A DNA stretch of 28,710 nucleotides, taken from NCBI GenBank assembly GCA_964586425.1, contig CAZPHI010000027.1, positions 1-28,710 on the forward strand. The letters run 5' to 3'. The notes under the pieces were generated by a model. That model saw only the letters and a list, made by a program, of their open reading frames with translations. It did not search any database and was not told the DNA's origin. Within the stretch, counting starts at the first letter, position 1. Each line of letters opens with the position of its first letter. Both the position numbers and the translations under genes were made by a program. The stretch comes from CAZPHI01 sp964586425 (GTDB taxonomy: Bacteria > Bacillota > Clostridia > Lachnospirales > Lachnospiraceae). This document shows positions 8,103-16,029 of the stretch, one piece after another.

Positions 8103-8140
8103 TAATGAATATGATATTGACACAATTTAATATTCATTAT
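8102..8140. repeat. perfect 11-bp inverted repeat around the tRNA-Thr -35 box
   Basis: Arms ATAATGAATAT (8102-8112) and ATATTCATTAT (8130-8140) are exact complements, separated by 17 nt that contain the -35 box. It begins at the last base of the sigH stop codon. It could be a weak AT-rich terminator for sigH or an operator over the promoter. Confidence 0.6.
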
Positions 8141-8145
8141 ATATT
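8117..8145 (+). promoter_or_regulatory. promoter for tRNA-Thr
   Basis: TTGACA (8117-8122), a 17-bp spacer and TATATT (8140-8145); the mature tRNA begins 64 bp further on. Confidence 0.7.
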
Positions 8146-8209
8146 ATATGTTGTTGATTATATAAGTCGTAAGCAATCGGATTCACATGATAATGCTTTA
8201 TGACTTTAT

Positions 8210-8281
8210 GCTGATGTAGCTCAGTGGTAGAGCACTTCATTGGTAATGAAGAGGTCGGGGGTCCAATTCCCCTCATCAGCT
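8210..8281 (+). tRNA. tRNA-Thr (anticodon GGU)
   Basis: Acceptor GCTGATG (8210-8216) pairs perfectly with CATCAGC (8274-8280); discriminator T at 8281, no CCA. Anticodon stem CTTCA/TGAAG with loop TTGGTAA gives anticodon GGT (8242-8244), reading ACC/ACU. D arm GCTC/GAGC with a short loop containing GG. The T stem GGGGG/CCCCT closes loop TCCAATT, in which the near-universal U55 is C (8263); see findings. Single-gene unit with its own promoter and terminator. Confidence 0.92.
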
Positions 8282-8293
8282 TCCCTTGAAAAT

Positions 8294-8334
8294 AGCGCGT
8301 TAGACCAGTATTTTACTGGCTTTCGCGCTTTTCT
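8294..8334 (+). terminator. terminator of tRNA-Thr
   Basis: Two-tier hairpin: outer arms AGCGCG (8294-8299) and CGCGCT (8324-8329), inner arms CCAGTA (8305-8310) and TACTGG (8314-8319), then TTTTCTATT. Confidence 0.8.
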
Positions 8335-8373
8335 ATTATAACGTAAAGTGAACAAATGTGCGAAGCTTTGAAT

Positions 8374-8406
8374 GTAGTCAAATTGTAGTCAAATTGTAGT
8401 TGAATG
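8374..8406. repeat. tandem 11-bp repeat GTAGTCAAATT, integrase arm-site-like
   Basis: Two exact copies of GTAGTCAAATT (8374-8384, 8385-8395) and a third matching at 8 of 11 positions (8396-8406). The unit resembles, from memory, the DR2 arm-type sites (GTAGTAAATT core) bound by the N-terminal domain of Tn916-family integrases, and it lies about 95 bp past the 3' end of tRNA-Thr, a common integration target. No integrase or duplicated tRNA end is seen nearby. The rest of 8335-8498 holds nothing else recognisable. Confidence 0.55.
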
Positions 8407-8509
8407 ATAATATATTTTCTCGTTTACAAATATACACTAGAGTGATAAAGTTAAATTGTAACTAATGTACGTGAAGTAACAGATTGCGAAGGAAATATGG
8501 AGGATTTAT

Positions 8510-9701
8510 ATGAAAGATGATAAGTTTTGGACGGATTTAAAAGGGAGAATGACAAACAATAGAAAGCTTTTTATTGAAGTTGTGTCAGGCGCTGCCGTAT
8601 GTTTTGCATTAATTTGTGTCTTAGCAGGCAAATTGGCAGTGGACAAGAATAAAGCAGCTGTCAATAAGGCTGTTATGGCAGCTAATGAGTTACAAACAAA
8701 AACGAGTGACAAAGGAACTACGAAGGTAACAGAGCAAAGTACACAGGTACAGTCAAAGGCTTCAAGCGAGAACACAACACAAGTTAGTAGCGAAAGTGAA
8801 TCTGAGAAGACAACGCAAGCAGATAAAACCAGTTGCAACAGACAACAACTTTGAAGCAGCTAAGAATACAGTTAAAACCTATATGGATTCATATACTATA
8901 AAGTCTAATTGGGATATTAATGTTATGCTTAATGAACTGAATTCACTTGTAGGTGATTCTGTGGATGTTAAATTAAAAGGCTCTTACTGGGAACAGGCTA
9001 ATGAATTGGGAGCAGGATATCTACGAATAACATGTACATTATCAGCTGATGGTAATTATGATAATTTATATTATAATATTAGTATTCCGAAAGTCGCATC
9101 AACTGAAGGTTTTGAAAAAGAGTTTATTTCTAATAAAGATGTTACTGCAACAGCGGAAGAGCAGGCTAAGCTTACGGAAGCTAAAGAAGCATTTGCCAAT
9201 GCATTCGAGAATATGGTTATAAAGAATGGGTATGATTTTGATAGCTTTAAGGCTGACGTAAAGCAGGTGGTTGGAGATGAAATTACTGTGGCTGGTGGCA
9301 AATACACACATTCATCAGCAACTATTAATAAACCAGGTGTATTTAGAGCGTATATAAAGATTCAATATGGTAATGCATATGATTATATCGTTGTTAATAA
9401 GGAGATAGCTCAGGTTGTTCCTGATTATAAACCTGTAGTAATGAATGAAATCGCAGACTTTTATATGGTTTTTGCAGATTTTAAAGCCAGCAATACAACT
9501 ACAAAGGATGATATTATTAATGCGATTGCTCCATACGTTCTAGATAATGATGCTGTTGCTCTTGTAAGATATAATGTTACTAAATCTACAAATGGAAAAC
9601 CTGGTTATGTATCATTTGAGTTACAAGTAAAGACTACGGTAGACGGTGTAACTAACAAAGTAGTGGCTAATATGTCAATTAATATTCCTATTACCAATTA
9701 A
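8510..9701 (+). pseudogene. frameshifted membrane-anchored protein with three repeats
   Basis: Start ATG at 8510 follows GGAGGA. The first frame encodes a short cytoplasmic head, one transmembrane anchor (VVSGAAVCFALICVLAG, near residues 25-41) and a Ser/Thr/Gln-rich linker, then stops at 8854. Downstream, another frame runs open to 9701, and the protein would continue naturally as ADKPVATDNNFEAAKN if one A were removed from the AAAA run at 8825-8828. The intact product would be about 397 residues. The extracytoplasmic part holds three similar units of 80-90 residues, starting near AAKNTVKTYMDS, AKEAFANAFENM and VMNEIADFYMVF, each with an N/D-rich turn followed by beta-like strands ending in an I/V-rich edge. 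Function unknown. A sequencing error, a recent mutation or frameshifting at A4 are all possible. Confidence 0.7.
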
Positions 9702-9746
9702 TAATTATTATCATTAAAAATATATAAAAAACAATTTGAAAAATAC

Positions 9747-9775
9747 TTGAAAAAAAGACTCGAATGTGGTAGAAT
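9747..9775 (+). promoter_or_regulatory. carAB promoter
   Basis: TTGAAA (9747-9752), a 17-bp spacer and TAGAAT (9770-9775). The expected start lies in the A-run 9779-9783, which is followed directly by TTG. The leader to the carA start is only about 88 nt. Confidence 0.7.
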
Positions 9776-9790
9776 TTTAAAAATTGAGCG

Positions 9791-9823
9791 AAAGGACATA
9801 ACTACAAGTTTGTCTTTTTTTTT
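9791..9823 (+). terminator. intrinsic terminator in the carAB leader (candidate attenuator)
   Basis: Arms 9791-9803 (AAAGGACA, bulged T, AACT) and 9807-9818 pair over 12 bp with one G-U pair and a 3-nt loop ACA, running straight into nine T residues (9815-9823). It lies between the promoter and the carA SD, beginning only about 10 nt after the predicted transcription start, so transcripts of carAB must read through it. The sequence does not show a PyrR-type anti-antiterminator. Confidence 0.75.
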
Positions 9824-9869
9824 GCGCAAATGTAAAAAATCAATCGAAAGGAAAAATAAGGTGGCATTA

Positions 9870-10940
9870 ATGAAAGCATTTTTGATACTTGAAGATGGAA
9901 CTGTATTTTCAGGAACTAGCATGGGTTCTGAGAAAGAAGCCATTAGTGAAATTGTGTTTAACACATCTATGACAGGATATCTGGAGGTATTAACTGATCC
10001 TTCATACGCAGGACAGGCAGTAACAATGACTTATCCTTTAATTGGTAATTATGGAATTTGTCACGCAGATATGGAATCATTAAAAGCTTGGCCTGATGGA
10101 TTTATTGTAAGAGAAATCTCTAGAGTACCAAGCAATTTTAGAAGTGATGATGCTATTAACAACTTCCTTAAAGATAATGATATACCTGGTATTTATGGTA
10201 TTGATACAAGAGCCCTTACTAAGATTCTTAGAGAAAAGGGAACAATGAACGGAATGATTACAACTAATGAAAATTATGATTTGAATGAAGTCCTTCCTAG
10301 AATAAAAGCATTTATAGCAAAAAAAGTAGTTGAAAAAGTTACTTGCGATGAGAAATATGTATTAGATGGAGAGGGACCAAAGGTTGCTTTGATGGATTTT
10401 GGTGCTAAAAAGAATATCGCACGTTCTCTTAATAAGAGAGGATGTCAGGTAACAGTTTACCCTGCAAGAACATCAGCAGAAGAAATCCTTGCATCTAATC
10501 CAGATGGAATTATGCTTTCTAATGGTCCTGGAGATCCAAAGGAATGTGTAGAGATTATCGAAGAGATTAAGAAGCTTTATAATAGTAATGTTCCAATATT
10601 TGCAATTTGTCTTGGACATCAGCTTATGGCACTTGCAACAGGAGCAGATACACACAAATTAAAATATGGTCACAGAGGTGCAAATCATCCTGTTAAAGAC
10701 CTTTCTACTAACAGGGTATATATATCATCACAGAATCATGGTTATGTGGTTGATGAATCAACATTAGATCCTAAAGTTGCTAAACCAGCATTTATCAATG
10801 TTAATGATGGAACTAATGAAGGACTTAGCTATGAAGGTAAGAATATCTTCACAGTACAGTTCCATCCAGAAGCATGTGCAGGTCCACAGGATACAGCATA
10901 TCTTTTTGACAGATTTATTGATATGATGAATAACAGATAA
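9870..10940 (+). CDS. carA: carbamoyl-phosphate synthase small (glutaminase) subunit
   Basis: Hydrolyses glutamine and passes ammonia to CarB for carbamoyl phosphate, the precursor of pyrimidines and arginine. Its 356 residues have the N-terminal CarA domain (LILEDGTVFSG at the start, TGYLEVLTDPSYAGQ near 30-45) and a class I glutamine amidotransferase domain. The nucleophile is Cys247 in AICLGHQ; the His/Glu of the triad are in QFHPEA near 333. Start: ATG at 9870, 6 bp after AAGGTGG; the upstream in-frame extension overlaps the promoter and terminator and is unlike CarA. It lies 48 bp before carB, in one unit. Expression probably depends on read-through of the leader terminator at 9791-9823. 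Confidence 0.96.
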   Translation: MKAFLILEDGTVFSGTSMGSEKEAISEIVFNTSMTGYLEVLTDPSYAGQAVTMTYPLIGNYGICHADMESLKAWPDGFIVREISRVPSNFRSDDAINNFLKDNDIPGIYGIDTRALTKILREKGTMNGMITTNENYDLNEVLPRIKAFIAKKVVEKVTCDEKYVLDGEGPKVALMDFGAKKNIARSLNKRGCQVTVYPARTSAEEILASNPDGIMLSNGPGDPKECVEIIEEIKKLYNSNVPIFAICLGHQLMALATGADTHKLKYGHRGANHPVKDLSTNRVYISSQNHGYVVDESTLDPKVAKPAFINVNDGTNEGLSYEGKNIFTVQFHPEACAGPQDTAYLFDRFIDMMNNR

Positions 10941-10988
10941 CTATATGATGATCATGTGTATGCGTATACACGGAAATGGAGAATAATA

Positions 10989-13900
10989 ATGCCTAAGAAT
11001 CCTAATATTAAAAAAGTATTGGTAATTGGTTCAGGACCTATCGTAATCGGTCAGGCTGCTGAATTTGACTATGCAGGTACGCAGGCCTGCCGTTCTCTTA
11101 AAGAAGAGGGAATTGAAGTAGTATTAGTTAACTCAAACCCTGCAACAATCATGACTGATAAGGATATTGCTGATGAAGTATATATCGAGCCACTTACAGC
11201 TAAGGTTGTTGAGCAGATTATCTTGAAAGAAAGACCAGATAGTGTTCTTCCTACACTTGGTGGACAGGCTGGACTGAATCTTGCAATGGAAATTGAAGAG
11301 TCAGGATTTTTTAGAGAGAATAACGTAAAGCTTATTGGAACAACTTCGCTTACAATTAAGAAAGCTGAAGACAGACTGATGTTCAAAGAGACAATGGAGA
11401 AGATTGGAGAGCCTTGTGCACCTTCATTAGTTGTTGAGAATATTGAAGATGGTGTTGAATTCTCTAAAAAGATTGGTTTCCCAGTTGTTCTTCGTCCTGC
11501 TTACACACTTGGTGGTAGCGGTGGTGGTATCGCTCACAATATGCAGGAATTAAGAGATATCTTAGAGAATGGACTTAGACTTAGCCGTGTTGGTCAGGTT
11601 CTCGTTGAGAGATGTATTGCAGGTTGGAAAGAAATCGAATACGAAGTAATGCGTGATAGCAATGGTAACTGTATCACAGTATGTAATATGGAGAATATTG
11701 ATCCAGTTGGTGTACATACAGGTGACAGTATCGTAGTTGCACCATCACAGACACTTTCAGATAAAGAGTATCAGATGCTTAGAACATCAGCTCTTAATAT
11801 TATTAACGAATTAGGAATCACAGGTGGATGTAACGTTCAGTATGCACTTCATCCAACAAGCTTTGAATATTGTGTAATCGAAGTTAATCCTCGTGTTAGC
11901 CGTTCATCAGCTCTTGCTTCTAAAGCGACTGGTTATCCTATTGCTAAGGTTGCAGCTAAGATTGCATTAGGTTATACACTTGATGAAATCAAGAACGCTA
12001 TCACAGGTAAGACATATGCAAGTTTTGAGCCAGCGCTTGATTACTGCGTAGTTAAAATTCCAAGGCTCCCATTCGATAAATTCATCACAGCTAAGAGAAC
12101 ACTTACAACTCAGATGAAAGCAACTGGTGAGGTTATGAGTATCTGTACTAACTTCGAAGGTGCTCTTATGAAGGCTATTCGTTCTCTTGAGCAGCATGTT
12201 GACTGCTTAATGTCATATGATTTTTCTTCATTAACAGATGATGAACTTCTTGAGGAGTTAAATGTTGTTGATGACCGCAGAATCTGGAAGATAGCTGAAG
12301 GTTTGAGAAGAAATATATCTCCAGACGTTATGCATGACATTACAAAGATTGATCTTTGGTTCATTGATAAATTAGCAATTATTACAGAGATGGAGAATAC
12401 ATTAAAGACTCAGCCTCTCACAAAAGAATTACTTGCTGAAGCTAAGAGAATTGAATTCCCAGATAATATAATTGGAAAACTTACAGGAAAAACTGAAAAA
12501 GAAATAAAAGCACTTCGTGATGAATATGGAATTAAAGCAGCATTTAAGATGGTTGATACATGCGCTGCTGAATTTGAAGCTTCAACTCCTTATTATTATT
12601 CATGTTTTGGAAGTGAGAATGAAGTTATAGAGACAAATCCTCAGAAGAAGGTTCTTGTACTTGGTTCTGGTCCTATCAGAATTGGACAGGGTATCGAATT
12701 TGATTTCTGTTCTGTACATTGTACATGGGCATTCAAGAAAGAAGGATATGAGACTATTATCATCAATAACAATCCTGAAACGGTAAGTACTGATTTCGAT
12801 ATAGCTGATAAGCTTTATTTTGAGCCACTTACACCTGAGGATGTAGAGAATATTGTTGAATTAGAGAAGCCAGATGGAGCAGTAGTTCAGTTTGGTGGAC
12901 AGACAGCTATTAAACTTACTGAGGCACTCATGAATATGGGAGTTCCAATTCTTGGTACAAGCGCAGCCGATGTTGATGCAGCAGAAGATAGAGAATTATT
13001 TGATGAGATCCTTGAACAGTGTAAGATTCCTAGACCATCAGGCGGTACAGTATTCACAGCTGATGAGGCTATTGAAGTTGCTAATAAGCTTGGATATCCA
13101 GTACTTGTAAGACCATCATATGTATTAGGTGGACAGGGAATGCAGATTGCAGTATCTGATGAAGATGTTCGTGAATATATGGAAATTATCAATAGAATTC
13201 AGCAGGATCACCCAATTTTGGTTGACAAATACCTTGTTGGTAAAGAAATTGAAGTTGATGCTGTATGTGACGGAGAAGATATTCTTATTCCAGGTATCAT
13301 GGAACATATTGAGAGAGCTGGTATTCATTCTGGTGATAGTATATCAGTATATCCAGCTAAGTCAATTACACAGAAAACAATTGATACAATTGAAGATTAT
13401 ACAGAGAAGCTTGCAAGAGCACTTCATGTAAAGGGACTTATTAATATTCAGTTCATTGCATGCGGAGAAGATGTATATGTAATTGAAGTTAACCCTCGTT
13501 CAAGCCGTACAGTTCCATATATCAGTAAGGTTACTGGTATTCCAATTGTTAAGCTTGCGACTAAAGTTATTACAGGCTCTAAGATTAAAGACCTTGGATA
13601 TACACCTGGTTTACAGCCAAAAGCAGATTATTATGCAATTAAGATGCCTGTATTCTCATTTGAGAAGATTAGAGGCGCTGATATCAGCCTTGGACCTGAG
13701 ATGAAGTCAACTGGTGAGTGTCTTGGTATCTCTTCTGATTTTGATGAAGCTTTATATAAAGCATTCCAGGGTGCTGGAATTAATCTTCCTAAGTATAAAC
13801 AGATTATTATGACACTTAAGGATGAGGATAAAGAAGAAGGAATAGATATTGCAAAGAGATTCATTGCAATGGGATATAAAGTATATGCATCGCGTGGTAC

Positions 13901-14189
13901 TGCTAAGATATGTAATGATGCAGGTGTTCCAGTAGTTAAGGTTAATAAGATTGATCAGGAAGCTCCAACATTACTTGATCTTATCTTAAGCCATAAGATT
14001 GACCTTGTTATTGATACTCCATCTAATGGTATTGAACATGCAAGAGATGGCTTCCTTATTAGAAGATACGCTATTGAGACAGGTATTCATTGCCTTACAA
14101 GTCTTGATACAGCTCATGCACTTCTTAGAAGTCTTGAGCATGCATATAACAATGATGATTTATCTCTTGTTGATATCGCAGAAATCTAA
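10989..14189 (+). CDS. carB: carbamoyl-phosphate synthase large subunit
   Basis: Synthesises carbamoyl phosphate from bicarbonate, ammonia and two ATP. At 1066 residues it is full length, with two homologous ATP-grasp halves: first half with VIGSGPIVIGQAAEFDYAG at the start and glycine loop TLGGSGGG, second half with VLGSGPIRIGQGIEFDF and loop YVLGGQGM. A C-terminal MGS-like allosteric domain (about the last 130 residues, containing GYKVYASRGTAKI) usually binds UMP/IMP or ornithine. Start ATG at 10989 with GGAG 7 bp upstream; an in-frame start 33 bp earlier is less well placed. It is co-transcribed with carA and ends at a strong terminator. Confidence 0.97.
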   Translation: MPKNPNIKKVLVIGSGPIVIGQAAEFDYAGTQACRSLKEEGIEVVLVNSNPATIMTDKDIADEVYIEPLTAKVVEQIILKERPDSVLPTLGGQAGLNLAMEIEESGFFRENNVKLIGTTSLTIKKAEDRLMFKETMEKIGEPCAPSLVVENIEDGVEFSKKIGFPVVLRPAYTLGGSGGGIAHNMQELRDILENGLRLSRVGQVLVERCIAGWKEIEYEVMRDSNGNCITVCNMENIDPVGVHTGDSIVVAPSQTLSDKEYQMLRTSALNIINELGITGGCNVQYALHPTSFEYCVIEVNPRVSRSSALASKATGYPIAKVAAKIALGYTLDEIKNAITGKTYASFEPALDYCVVKIPRLPFDKFITAKRTLTTQMKATGEVMSICTNFEGALMKAIRSLEQHVDCLMSYDFSSLTDDELLEELNVVDDRRIWKIAEGLRRNISPDVMHDITKIDLWFIDKLAIITEMENTLKTQPLTKELLAEAKRIEFPDNIIGKLTGKTEKEIKALRDEYGIKAAFKMVDTCAAEFEASTPYYYSCFGSENEVIETNPQKKVLVLGSGPIRIGQGIEFDFCSVHCTWAFKKEGYETIIINNNPETVSTDFDIADKLYFEPLTPEDVENIVELEKPDGAVVQFGGQTAIKLTEALMNMGVPILGTSAADVDAAEDRELFDEILEQCKIPRPSGGTVFTADEAIEVANKLGYPVLVRPSYVLGGQGMQIAVSDEDVREYMEIINRIQQDHPILVDKYLVGKEIEVDAVCDGEDILIPGIMEHIERAGIHSGDSISVYPAKSITQKTIDTIEDYTEKLARALHVKGLINIQFIACGEDVYVIEVNPRSSRTVPYISKVTGIPIVKLATKVITGSKIKDLGYTPGLQPKADYYAIKMPVFSFEKIRGADISLGPEMKSTGECLGISSDFDEALYKAFQGAGINLPKYKQIIMTLKDEDKEEGIDIAKRFIAMGYKVYASRGTAKICNDAGVPVVKVNKIDQEAPTLLDLILSHKIDLVIDTPSNGIEHARDGFLIRRYAIETGIHCLTSLDTAHALLRSLEHAYNNDDLSLVDIAEI

Positions 14190-14219
14190 TTAGTATATAA
14201 AAAATTGATATAATAATAG

Positions 14220-14261
14220 CTGGTAGTAGCACATGATTAATGTTGTTACTACCAGTTTTTT
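14220..14261 (+). terminator. terminator of carAB
   Basis: Arms 14220-14231 and 14244-14255 pair over 12 bp (one G-U), 12-nt loop, followed by six T residues. Confidence 0.9.
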
Positions 14262-14262
14262 G

Positions 14263-14291
14263 TTGTTAAAATAGCCATTTGATGGTATAAT
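14263..14291 (+). promoter_or_regulatory. promoter for the SseB-like/queH pair
   Basis: TTGTTA (14263-14268), a 17-bp spacer and perfect TATAAT (14286-14291), immediately after the carAB terminator and 42 bp before the next start. Confidence 0.65.
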
Positions 14292-14333
14292 AAAATCAAA
14301 TGTGCAAAAACATATGTAAGATTGGAGATTACA

Positions 14334-15275
14334 ATGAACGATACAAGAGCAAAGGATTTATTAAAGCATATTACTAAAGATGTAGATTACGGTGTTGGCA
14401 TGATGAAAAGAATAGGCTTAATCGAAAGCCTTGATGTATGTACACAGCTTATACCTTCATGTATTAAAAAAGCTGAGGATGCAGGTAATGAGAATGATTG
14501 TGGCTATTTTAAGAAGATGCAGGAATTATATCGTCCTGTTATAATCGACAAATTAAAACAAGCATCAAAATTATGGGTTGTATACTGTGATCAGACTGGT
14601 TATCCATATATGATAGATGATGATATTATTATTCTTTATGATTTCGCCCACAAGGATAATATTGTAAAACCGCTAGAAGAAGCTGGATATGAAATCAGTA
14701 CACTTGACATTGATGGTTCAGGACTTATGAACGAGATAGGTCATATGTACCGTAACGGATGTAAGTCAATTAGATTTATGAATGGCAAATACGAACCAAT
14801 CGTTATTGAAAGAGAAGAATTTTACAGCTATGAGCAGTTCTTTAAAGATGATTATATAACTAATCCTGGATTACAGAATAGCTGTATAAGATTCACACAG
14901 GAATTCAAATCTAATGGTGTGTCAGAAAAGAAAGAAGAAGTATGTAAGAAGCTTGAGGATGAGATGATAAAGAATCTTCGATTCGCTGAATTTATGGTGC
15001 CATGTGTAAGAACAGAGCATGATGATTTAATTGAGCTATCACATCCACCAATTGATATATCAAAAACAGAAGATGAGCAAATTATAGTCTTGCCAGCATT
15101 TACAGATGCATTTGAATTAGAAAAATGCTACACAGGACATCCGGAAACAATGTTATATAAATTCATTGATTTATGGAGTTCTGTAGAAGAATTTGGTGTA
15201 AGTGGATTTGTAATTAACTTCCTTGGTGAAGCTTATTATGTTGATAAGGATATTGCAAAGGTAGTTAATGGTTAA
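14334..15275 (+). CDS. uncharacterised protein with SseB-like C-terminal segment
   Basis: Soluble, acidic protein of 313 residues without a signal peptide or transmembrane segment. The last 70 residues (IIVLPAFTDAFELEKCY, then EFGVSGFVINFLGEAYYV) resemble the SseB-type domain, in which a PvFT-e-E-l segment is followed by a G-hVINP-G-e strand; this is pattern recognition of moderate strength. The middle (about 75-160) contains YPYMIDDDIIILYDF and is not recognised. Start: ATG at 14334 with TTGGAG upstream. It overlaps queH by 8 bp, so the two are translationally coupled, but no functional link with queuosine metabolism is known to me. Confidence 0.6.
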   Translation: MNDTRAKDLLKHITKDVDYGVGMMKRIGLIESLDVCTQLIPSCIKKAEDAGNENDCGYFKKMQELYRPVIIDKLKQASKLWVVYCDQTGYPYMIDDDIIILYDFAHKDNIVKPLEEAGYEISTLDIDGSGLMNEIGHMYRNGCKSIRFMNGKYEPIVIEREEFYSYEQFFKDDYITNPGLQNSCIRFTQEFKSNGVSEKKEEVCKKLEDEMIKNLRFAEFMVPCVRTEHDDLIELSHPPIDISKTEDEQIIVLPAFTDAFELEKCYTGHPETMLYKFIDLWSSVEEFGVSGFVINFLGEAYYVDKDIAKVVNG

Positions 15276-15909
15276 TATGCAGAGTATAAATTATCAAAAA
15301 GAATTAGATAAGCTTATTGATAATCTGATAGAAGAGAACAAGGTACCAAAGCTGATGTTACATAGTTGCTGTGCACCATGCAGTAGTTATGTTATAGAGT
15401 ATTTATCAGATTTTTTTGATATAACAGTATTCTATTATAATCCTAATATATCAGAGCAGAAGGAATATTCTCATAGAGTAGAAGAACAAAAAAGATTAAT
15501 TAATTCTATGCCGGTTAAACACAAAGTGAATTTTCTTGAAGGTGATTATAATAGTGAGGAGTTTCTTGCCAATGTACAAGGTTATGAAGACTGCTTAGAA
15601 GGTGGGGCAAGGTGTGCAATTTGTTTCAAGATGCGTCTTTTGGAAACAGCAAAAAAGGCAATTGAGTATAATTCTGATTATTTTGCGACAACACTTACTA
15701 TTAGTCCACTAAAGAATAGTAATCTAATTAATAATATTGGGTTAGATATAGCGCAAAGATATGGATTATCATATCTTTGTACTGATTTCAAAAAAAAGAA
15801 TGGTTATAAGCGTTCAATTGAGTTATCTCGAGAATATGATTTGTATAGACAAAATTATTGTGGCTGCAAATTTTCAAAGATGCAGCGCGAAAAAGAAATG
15901 TCAGAATAG
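15268..15909 (+). CDS. queH: epoxyqueuosine reductase QueH
   Basis: Catalyses the last step of queuosine formation in tRNA, reducing epoxyqueuosine to queuosine; QueH (formerly DUF208) replaces the cobalamin enzyme QueG in many anaerobes. The 213-residue length fits. Signature residues are all present: HSCCAPC (32-38), FYYNPNI, CLEGGARCAICF, TLTISPLKN, FKKKNGYKRS and YRQNYCGC near the end. The conserved Cys bind the iron-sulfur/iron centre. Start ATG at 15268 with AAAGG 6 bp upstream, overlapping the preceding gene. No other queuosine gene is in the window. Confidence 0.93.
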   Translation: MVNMQSINYQKELDKLIDNLIEENKVPKLMLHSCCAPCSSYVIEYLSDFFDITVFYYNPNISEQKEYSHRVEEQKRLINSMPVKHKVNFLEGDYNSEEFLANVQGYEDCLEGGARCAICFKMRLLETAKKAIEYNSDYFATTLTISPLKNSNLINNIGLDIAQRYGLSYLCTDFKKKNGYKRSIELSREYDLYRQNYCGCKFSKMQREKEMSE

Positions 15910-15930
15910 TCAGATAAGTAGTTATCATAC

Positions 15931-15960
15931 TTGAATTATAAAGATATGATGTGCTATAAT
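15931..15960 (+). promoter_or_regulatory. promoter for the acidic-tail membrane protein
   Basis: TTGAAT (15931-15936), an 18-bp spacer and perfect TATAAT (15955-15960), 70 bp before the start codon. Confidence 0.7.
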
Positions 15961-15994
15961 TGAAGATAGTTAGAAAAAAAGTGAGGATTTGAAT

Positions 15995-16012
15995 ACATGC
16001 ATATATGCGTGT
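15995..16012. promoter_or_regulatory. 18-bp near-perfect palindrome in a 5' leader
   Basis: ACATGCATATATGCGTGT is its own reverse complement except for one symmetric position pair. It lies between the predicted transcription start (about 15967) and the SD at 16019-16023, so it may be an operator or a small leader hairpin. Confidence 0.4.
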
Positions 16013-16029
16013 AGGAATGGAGGATAATT

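Noticed and set aside
8796..9701. Independent gene starting at the GTG at 8796
   Set aside because: No ribosome binding site precedes it, and the first residues are an out-of-frame reading of the Ser/Thr linker. Joining it to the upstream frame gives a sensible single protein, so it is annotated as one broken gene.
9776..9869. PyrR-binding anti-antiterminator in the carAB leader
   Set aside because: The leader is too short and I do not see the PyrR consensus loop; only the terminator hairpin is evident.
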